Shown piece by piece: positions 1 to 4,730 of a DNA stretch of 9,583 nt (positions are counted from its first letter, which is position 1; each line of letters opens with the position of its first letter). A model generated the notes under the pieces. It ran no database searches. It saw nothing but the letters and a program-made list of their open reading frames with translations, and was not told the DNA's origin. This DNA comes from Clostridia bacterium. GTDB lineage: Bacteria; Bacillota_A; Clostridia; Oscillospirales; CAG-272. The position numbers and the translations under genes were made by a program. The stretch lies in contig JAFTLD010000084.1 of NCBI GenBank assembly GCA_017452945.1, positions 1-9,583 on the forward strand, read 5' to 3'.

Positions 1-26
1 AGCAACGCTGACCCTCTCTCTTTTTG

Positions 27-179
27 TGTCGGTATTGAACGTGGGACTTGAAGGGGGCGCGGCAATGAATGACATGCCGGTGGCATGTCAGAACCGCGCC
101 TGACCGAGGCACGTAGCAAAAGACCGCATTCCCGCGGCTTTTGCGTCGTCGTGCCGAGATTCAAGTCCCACCACCGGCA
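27..179 (+). ncRNA. Candidate structured RNA or palindromic element (unidentified)
   Basis: Nested complementary segments give a compact multi-branched fold. A basal stem pairs 27-33 with 173-179 (7 bp, one G-U). After a 7-nt bulge, a perfect 12-bp stem pairs 41-52 with 160-171. This encloses two branches. The first is 56-62 with 94-100 (7 bp), topped by a perfect 9-bp hairpin, 70-78 with 82-90. The second is 108-113 with 150-155, topped by 116-122 with 138-144 and 124-127 with 134-137. No convincing ORF lies here. A terminator follows at 228-271, which fits a plus-strand transcript, but no promoter is visible and the strand is inferred from the terminator. It does not match the landmarks I know for tmRNA, SRP RNA, RNase P RNA or 6S RNA. 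It could instead be a DNA-level palindromic repeat. Confidence 0.4.
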
Positions 180-227
180 ACAAAAATACAGGTAGGTATC
201 CATGATACTGATGAATTAGCGGGAAAT

Positions 228-271
228 CAGCAGAAATTTGTTCGGCTTTAAGCAAATGCCTGCTGTTTTTT
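228..271 (+). terminator. Intrinsic terminator
   Basis: CAGCAG (228-233) pairs with CTGCTG (260-265) and ATTTG (236-240) pairs with CAAAT (253-257), separated by a 2x2 internal loop. Six T residues follow at 266-271. It would end a transcript entering from the left, such as the structured element at 27-179 or an upstream gene outside the window. Confidence 0.7.
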
Positions 272-279
272 GTTGAAGT

Positions 280-473
280 AAGACGTGAAAGAGTGTCCGT
301 GTGGTGACCTCATCCACCGCTTCGCGGTCCCCCTTCCCCAGCGGGGAAGGCTTATTTTATGCGTCCGTCTTATTCGATTATCCGCTGAGGGACACCTTGA
401 TGAGCCTTCCCCGCTGGGGAAGGTGGCGCGTAGCGCCGGATGAGGTCACCACACGGACGCTCCTTCACATCTT
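280..473. mobile_element. MITE-like inverted-repeat element
   Basis: Two long terminal inverted repeats, about 280-315 and 438-473, are complementary with two mismatches and one G-T pair; the inner 21 bp (295-315 against 438-458) are perfect. Inside, each half carries hairpins. On the left are ACCGC/GCGGT (316-328) and CCTTCCCC-AGC-GGGGAAGG (332-350). On the right are CCTTCCCC-GCT-GGGGAAGG (405-423) and GGCGC-GTA-GCGCC (425-437). A non-palindromic core lies at 351-404. There is no transposase frame; the short open frames across it are by-products of the palindromes. Elements with this CTTCCCC...GGGGAAG core are familiar to me as dispersed repeats in gut Clostridia. I see no clear target-site duplication. 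Confidence 0.6.
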
Positions 474-653
474 TCGACATAGAAAAGCAGAAGTCTTTGT
501 GAAGTGACTTTTTCTTTCGTTTTGTCTGTTTTACCGCTAATTCCGCAACACCATATCTGTATTTTTGTTTTACCGATATCAACGCGGGCATATTATCATT
601 CCCCTTGTGTTCCTCATATTATGATATAGAAAAACTCCCAAGGAGGTACCTAT
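474..653. other. AT-rich leader before the spore-type gene cluster
   Basis: This 180-base stretch contains no supportable gene. It is T-rich on the left and must hold the promoter of the cluster starting at 654, but I could not place one confidently. CATATT-like strings at 591-596 and 618-623 recall mother-cell sigma-E/K promoter pieces, but their spacing is wrong for a normal -35/-10 pair. The AAGGAGGT at 640-647 is the ribosome binding site for the next gene. Confidence 0.4.
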
Positions 654-1094
654 ATGGACAACAGCTCACAATCGCCGGTCCCCGCAGGCACGGGATATTT
701 GATCGTGCAGGTCAGCACGGCAGGCGGGGCGATCCCTTTGCCCGGTGCGCTTGTCACGGTGCGCGACTACGATCCCGAAACCGAGCCTGACGTTGGCAAC
801 GTGATCGCTTCCATGCGCACCGACCGCAGCGGCAGAACGCAAAGGCTTGCCCTGCCCGCCCCTGCGCGCGCTCTCTCGCAAGCCCCCGGTTCGGCCGTTT
901 TGCCTTATGCGCTTTACAGCATTGACGTCCAAACCGATCGCTATTTTGAAAACTATTATGCAAGCGTCCCCATTTTTGATGGGATCGTTGCGGTGCAGCC
1001 GGCCGTACTGCAAGCCTTGCCGGACACAAAATTCTCGGATAATATCGGCAATGACACACAGATATTCTTCGAGTCGGAAAATCCCGATCTGTAA
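654..1094 (+). CDS. SleC propeptide-like small protein (transthyretin/carboxypeptidase-regulatory-like fold)
   Basis: A 146-residue protein. A strong AAGGAGGT lies 6 bases before the ATG, which fixes the start; the overlapping frame beginning at 605 lacks such support. Residues 15-110 read as one beta-rich domain: GYLIVQVSTA strand, a PLPGALVTVRD segment, a TDRSGRTQRLALPAP turn and YALYSIDVQTDRYF. That is the pattern of carboxypeptidase-regulatory or transthyretin-like domains. It also resembles, from memory, the N-terminal pre/pro region of clostridial SleC. There is no signal peptide, membrane segment or catalytic motif. It sits 20 bases upstream of a SpoIID/peptidoglycan-binding protein, so the two are almost certainly cotranscribed. 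I infer a partner, inhibitor or targeting subunit for the next protein. The SleC relation is inference; the fold call is fairly safe. Confidence 0.65.
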   Translation: MDNSSQSPVPAGTGYLIVQVSTAGGAIPLPGALVTVRDYDPETEPDVGNVIASMRTDRSGRTQRLALPAPARALSQAPGSAVLPYALYSIDVQTDRYFENYYASVPIFDGIVAVQPAVLQALPDTKFSDNIGNDTQIFFESENPDL

Positions 1095-1114
1095 ACCAAT
1101 ATAAGGAGGTCATC

Positions 1115-2515
1115 ATGCCGGACACACCCTTCATACCCGAAACCATCACCGTACATCTCGGTGCGCCGAGTGCGGCAGCGCAAAACGTGACGCTTCCCTT
1201 TATCGACTACGTCATGAACGTGGCGTCCAGCGAGATCTATCCCACATGGCCTGAAAACGCCCTGCGTGCCAATATGTACGCGCAGATCTCGTTCGCGCTC
1301 AACCGTATTTACACCCAATACTACCGCTCACGCGGCTATGATTTCGACATCACCAACTCCACCACCATTGACCAATCCTTTGTCAACGGCCGCGATATTT
1401 TTGACAACATCCGCGAGATTGCGGGTGATATTTTTAACAGCTACATCCGCCGCCAAGGCAGCGTTGAACCCCTTTTTGCCGCCTATTGCGACGGTGTGGA
1501 GGTGCAATGCGACGGGCTTTCCCAATGGGGATCGGTAGACCTTGCCAATCAGGGCTTGACTCCGTACGAAATTCTGACCAACTATTTCGGAAACGACATC
1601 GATATCGTAACCGACGTCCCCGTTGCAGGCATTGACGTGCGCGTACCCGACTTCCCCTTGCGCGTGGGCAACGTGGGAGACGACGTTCGCACCGTACAGA
1701 TCCGCCTCAACCGCATCGCCCAAAACTACCCCGCTATCCCCAAAATCGTGCAAACCGACGGTGTCTTCGTAGAGGATACCGAGGCTGCCGTGCGTGCCTT
1801 TCAGGAGATCTTCAACCTCACACCCGATGGGGTGGTCGGCCGCGCGACATGGTTTGCCATTCAAGCCATTTACGCAGGTGTCAAGCGCCTGAATGAACTC
1901 GATTCCGAGGGCATACGGTTAGAGGAGGTCACCAAGCAATTTCCGCAGGTGCTCCAAGTGGGCGACACAGGCACAGGTGTGCTGAGTCTGCAATATTATC
2001 TGAGCTTCCTTTCCAACTACTATAACACCATTCCTGCCGTGGACATTGACGGTGTATTCGGTGAATCCACCCGTGCAGCCGTCACCGATCTGCAAACCAC
2101 CTTTGGTCTTGTTCCCGACGGCATTGTGGGCTCTGCTACCTGGGAGGCTATGTACCGCGCGTATCTTGGCATTGTCGGCACCGTACCCGAAAACTATACG
2201 GTCAGCGGAGCTATCCCCTTTCCGGGCGTAGTCCTGCGGCGCGGTGCGGATTCCGTGTCGGTACGCATCCTGCAGGAATATCTGACGCGCATCTCACAAA
2301 CCTATCCAAGCATTCCCGCAGTCAATCCTACGGGATACTTCGGGGCGCAAACCGAGCAATCCGTGCGTGCATTCCAGCAACAATTCGGTCTGCCCGTCAC
2401 AGGCGTGGTGGATGCCATCGTATGGACGGCGATTGCCGATCTTTACAGCGATCTGCTGGCTTCCGACAATCTGCAGGACGGCCAGTACCCCGGCTTTGTT
2501 ATTGGAGAAGCGTGA
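1115..2515 (+). CDS. SpoIID/LytB-like protein with three peptidoglycan-binding domains (SleC-like)
   Basis: A 466-residue protein; AAGGAGGT at 1103-1110 supports the ATG. Residues about 29-165 resemble the SpoIID/LytB glycan-cleaving domain. YVMNVASSEI...WPENALRAN matches the SpoIID YLxxVxxSEM...PxEALKAQ block, with E40 at the catalytic glutamate position. SQWG (136-139) followed by LANQGLTPYEILTNYFG matches the SpoIID C-terminal signature. Three PG_binding_1 repeats follow at about 186-252, 282-348 and 374-443, each ending in a G-V/I-V-G-x-A-T-W-type motif. There is no signal peptide, so it is probably made in the mother cell for delivery to the spore, as many coat and cortex proteins are, or it acts after lysis. 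SleC of Clostridium combines SpoIID and peptidoglycan-binding modules behind a propeptide; here that propeptide-like part is the separate upstream gene. Lytic activity is likely but not certain, because the usual histidine before SQWG is absent. Confidence 0.75.
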   Translation: MPDTPFIPETITVHLGAPSAAAQNVTLPFIDYVMNVASSEIYPTWPENALRANMYAQISFALNRIYTQYYRSRGYDFDITNSTTIDQSFVNGRDIFDNIREIAGDIFNSYIRRQGSVEPLFAAYCDGVEVQCDGLSQWGSVDLANQGLTPYEILTNYFGNDIDIVTDVPVAGIDVRVPDFPLRVGNVGDDVRTVQIRLNRIAQNYPAIPKIVQTDGVFVEDTEAAVRAFQEIFNLTPDGVVGRATWFAIQAIYAGVKRLNELDSEGIRLEEVTKQFPQVLQVGDTGTGVLSLQYYLSFLSNYYNTIPAVDIDGVFGESTRAAVTDLQTTFGLVPDGIVGSATWEAMYRAYLGIVGTVPENYTVSGAIPFPGVVLRRGADSVSVRILQEYLTRISQTYPSIPAVNPTGYFGAQTEQSVRAFQQQFGLPVTGVVDAIVWTAIADLYSDLLASDNLQDGQYPGFVIGEA

Positions 2516-2527
2516 AAGGAGAAAGTT

Positions 2528-3067
2528 ATGCCCGACCAAAGCAATCACCCCACCTATTCCCCCGCTGTAGCCAATTTGCAGCGTTATTTACGCCAGCTGG
2601 CCTATCATACCCCCGAAATCCGTCAAGTGCCTGTAGACGGCATTTTTGAGAGTGCTACGCGTGATTCTCTTTCGGATTATCAGCGTTACGTTGGTTTGCC
2701 CGTCACAGGCACGGCTGACCGCGCCACGTGGGAGCGGCTGTATGCCGATTATCTCAATTCGGTAACGTTCTATTCCCCACCCACCTCAGTCGCGCTGTTT
2801 CACCGCAATCCCGTCGGCTATTACATGGACATAGGTGCCGTGGGCATCGACGTAGCCGCCTTGCAATACATGCTTGGAGAGCTGACGCTGCTTTATCTGC
2901 TTACTCCGCCCGAAATCACCGGCACTTATGACCGGGAAACGGCTGAAGCGGTGCGTGCTTTTCAGGAATACGTGATGCTGCCCGTGACGGGGCAGGTGGA
3001 CATTCTGACCTGGAACGCGATCACCGACCGCTACAACGCTTTACCCGCAGGGGCAGAGGCAGAATAA
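2528..3067 (+). CDS. Protein with two peptidoglycan-binding domains
   Basis: A 179-residue protein made almost wholly of two PG_binding_1 repeats, about residues 13-77 and 103-170. They carry the motifs VDGIFESATRDSLSDYQ...GLPVTGTADRATW and ITGTYDRETAEAVRAFQ...LPVTGQVDILTW. It starts 12 bases after the preceding stop, with AAGGAGA between, so it is in the same operon. The repeats closely resemble those in the upstream protein, so it probably arose by duplication. There is no catalytic domain, signal peptide or membrane segment. I infer a cortex-binding accessory factor for the upstream SleC-like enzyme, perhaps a targeting or scaffolding protein. The domain call is firm; the role is inferred from position. 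Confidence 0.75.
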   Translation: MPDQSNHPTYSPAVANLQRYLRQLAYHTPEIRQVPVDGIFESATRDSLSDYQRYVGLPVTGTADRATWERLYADYLNSVTFYSPPTSVALFHRNPVGYYMDIGAVGIDVAALQYMLGELTLLYLLTPPEITGTYDRETAEAVRAFQEYVMLPVTGQVDILTWNAITDRYNALPAGAEAE

Positions 3068-3078
3068 TTTTCATTCAC

Positions 3079-3112
3079 CGCCCCGATGCGACACAATTTT
3101 CGCATCGGGGCG
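3079..3112 (+). terminator. Strong hairpin between the spore-type genes and mcsA
   Basis: A perfect 13-bp GC-rich stem pairs 3079-3091 with 3100-3112 around an 8-base loop. The following bases (ATTATAAT) are AT-rich but not a run of T, so it may be a weak terminator, an mRNA-stabilising 3' end, or a partial barrier between two operons. Confidence 0.5.
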
Positions 3113-3114
3113 AT

Positions 3115-3120
3115 TATAAT
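3115..3120 (+). promoter_or_regulatory. Possible -10 element for mcsA-mcsB-clpC
   Basis: A perfect TATAAT directly follows the hairpin, 41 bases before the mcsA start. No good -35 lies 16-18 bases upstream, since that position falls in the hairpin loop. An alternative -10, TACTAT at 3137-3142, also lacks a -35. No CtsR heptad repeat (GGTCAAA) and no CIRCE element is visible in 3068-3161. Confidence 0.25.
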
Positions 3121-3161
3121 GAAAAAGACTGTAAAATACTATAAAAGAAAGGATTTTTCTT

Positions 3162-3683
3162 ATGCTATGTGAAAAATGTAAAAAGAAAAAGGCAACGGTT
3201 TTCTACAATGAAAATCTGGGCGGCAAAACGCGCTCCTGCTCGCTTTGTGCCGATTGTGCCGAGACCATGCGCCGCACGGGAGAGCTTGAAGACGTACTCA
3301 TCCCTTCGGCATCCTCAGGCTTTGGGTGCAGTGAGAGTGCCATGTTCGGTAATTTATGCGGCATCACTGTTCCGCACAACATTGCCGCCGTGCGCACCTG
3401 CCCCGTTTGCTCTTCTACACTTGCGGGCATTGCTGAGAGCGGCAGCGTTGGTTGCGCAGCTTGCTACAAGACCTTCCGCGAGGAAATCGCAGGGGCTGTA
3501 CACGCGCTTCCCGAGAACACGCCCTATCCCGGCCGCATGCCGCGCAATTTCCGCTTGCGGCAGGAAAGACGGGCACGTGCTGCGCTTTTGCGCGATCAGA
3601 TGAAGCAGGCCGTGCTTGCCGAGGACTTTGAAACGGCAGCCCTGCTGCGCGATCAGATACATACCCTGCAAGCACAGGATTGA
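3162..3683 (+). CDS. mcsA: McsA-like zinc-binding activator of McsB
   Basis: A 173-residue protein matching McsA in size and plan. N-terminal cysteine pairs C3/C6 and C29/C32 (with an extra C26), then C80/C83 and C98/C101, form two zinc-binding sites. A C-terminal UVR motif spans about residues 139-170 (LLRDQMKQAVLAEDFETAALLRDQI), a helical hairpin shared with UvrB, UvrC and the ClpC middle domain. McsA binds and activates the arginine kinase McsB in the cytoplasm. Its stop is 18 bases from the mcsB start, and AAAGGA at 3148-3153 supports the chosen ATG. The usual upstream neighbour ctsR is missing. The cysteine ladder, UVR motif and context make the call secure. Confidence 0.88.
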   Translation: MLCEKCKKKKATVFYNENLGGKTRSCSLCADCAETMRRTGELEDVLIPSASSGFGCSESAMFGNLCGITVPHNIAAVRTCPVCSSTLAGIAESGSVGCAACYKTFREEIAGAVHALPENTPYPGRMPRNFRLRQERRARAALLRDQMKQAVLAEDFETAALLRDQIHTLQAQD

Positions 3684-3701
3684 CAGAAAGGAGTTATCAA
3701 A

Positions 3702-4709
3702 ATGGCTTGGTACAACACCCCCGGATATGAAAACGACACCGTGATTTTTTCACGTATCACACTCTCCAGAAATTTAGAAAAATACCCCTTTGTCCCGCGT
3801 ATTTCCCCCAAGCAAGCAGCCGAGATCATTGCGAGCGTGGGCGGTATGCTGGAATCCAACGGCTTTTCTCTGATCAATTTTTCCGAAATCTCGCCCACAG
3901 CAGCCGCTTCCTATGCGGAAAAATACTACGTGACCAAGGAATTTGCCTCGGTCAGCCTGCCGCACGCGCTGCTGCTCAACGAGCCCTGCAACCTCTCTGT
4001 CATGCTTGGAGGGCGCGACCACATTCAAATCTGCTGTACGCTGCCCGGTCTTTCCTTGCATGATGCAGCGGCAAACGCCTTCAAAATGGACGATCTGATC
4101 GATGATAAGGATGCATATGCCTTTGATCCGAGCCTGGGATACCTCTGCTCCGACCCTTTGGAATGCGGCACGGCCATGCGTGCATATGCGCTTTTGTTTT
4201 TACCTGCCCTGACGCTGCATGCACAAATCGAACCGCTTTCGATCAAGCTTTCGGGACTTGGCATATCGCTGCGTCCCATGATGAGCGGCACACAGGGGCA
4301 GAATTGTCTTTACATGCTTTCCTGCCGCTCCTCCTTGCGTATGGGTGAGCAGGAAATGCTGGAGCGTATGGAGGACACCACGCGCCAGATCCTGGACAGC
4401 GAGCGAAAGCTGTGCAGCCGTGCCAAGGAGGAGCGTGTGGCATATCTGACCGACCGTGCTCACCGTGCGCGTGCCATTCTTGGCAGTGCGCACTTGCTCA
4501 GTGCGGATGAGTTTTTGAATTTGTCGGCAGACGTAAGACTCGGCATCAGTCTGGGTATACTGCAGGATATAGAGCCCGATCTGCTCAACACGCTGTTAGT
4601 GGAGATCATGCCCTGCACCATGACACTCTCTGCAGAGCAGCCCTTGCGCTCATCACAGGACAGAGATCTGTTCCGAGCAGCGTTGGTCAAGCAGCGTTTA
4701 GGGGCTTAA
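3702..4709 (+). CDS. mcsB: McsB-type protein arginine kinase homologue, catalytic residues largely lost
   Basis: A 335-residue phosphagen-kinase-family protein in the mcsB position, with AAAGGAG before the ATG. Clear McsB landmarks are SRITLSRN (17-24), VMLGGRDHIQI (100-110), a GYL...P...GTAMRA block (146-161), DVRLGISLGI (277-286) and RDLFRAALVKQRL (321-333). McsB normally phosphorylates arginines to mark proteins for ClpCP. By alignment recalled against B. subtilis McsB, the two catalytic glutamates (E121, E212) become R105 and G196, and the active-site cysteine C167 becomes D151. Two of five ATP-phosphate arginines (R31, R125) become T20 and Q109. R18, R160, R191 and the phospho-arginine-binding RDxxRA motif (R321, D322, R325) remain. 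I read the D151 and R105 codons directly (GAC at 4152, CGC at 4014). It may therefore be a pseudokinase acting as an adaptor. Family membership is secure; activity is doubtful. Confidence 0.85.
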   Translation: MAWYNTPGYENDTVIFSRITLSRNLEKYPFVPRISPKQAAEIIASVGGMLESNGFSLINFSEISPTAAASYAEKYYVTKEFASVSLPHALLLNEPCNLSVMLGGRDHIQICCTLPGLSLHDAAANAFKMDDLIDDKDAYAFDPSLGYLCSDPLECGTAMRAYALLFLPALTLHAQIEPLSIKLSGLGISLRPMMSGTQGQNCLYMLSCRSSLRMGEQEMLERMEDTTRQILDSERKLCSRAKEERVAYLTDRAHRARAILGSAHLLSADEFLNLSADVRLGISLGILQDIEPDLLNTLLVEIMPCTMTLSAEQPLRSSQDRDLFRAALVKQRLGA

Positions 4710-4730
4710 TACAAACGAAAAGGACAGGCT

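Noticed and set aside
160..179. TTCAAGTCCCACCACCGGCA looks like the T-loop and 3' acceptor end of a tRNA gene.
   Set aside because: The 5' side of the T-stem (GTGGG) is not adjacent and no D or anticodon arm can be placed. The complementary strand is instead found at 27-52 as part of the larger fold. A tRNA-derived attachment-site remnant cannot be excluded, but there is no second copy or integrase in the window.
301..591. Open frames of 68 (plus) and 73 (minus) codons across the inverted repeat.
   Set aside because: They run through the palindromic arms of the MITE-like element, lack good ribosome binding sites and have compositions expected from the repeat itself.
1..600. CRISPR array suggested by repeated hairpins.
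   Set aside because: There are no regularly spaced direct repeats with unique spacers; the repeats are inverted and belong to two separate palindromic elements.
605..790. 61-codon plus-strand frame starting before the gene at 654.
   Set aside because: It overlaps the well-supported gene in another frame and has no Shine-Dalgarno sequence, whereas the ATG at 654 has AAGGAGGT at the right distance.
654..2515. Frameshift between the first two spore-type genes that would otherwise form one SleC chain.
   Set aside because: Each gene has its own stop or start and a perfect AAGGAGGT site, with a clean 20-base spacer. This looks like a true gene boundary rather than a sequencing error.
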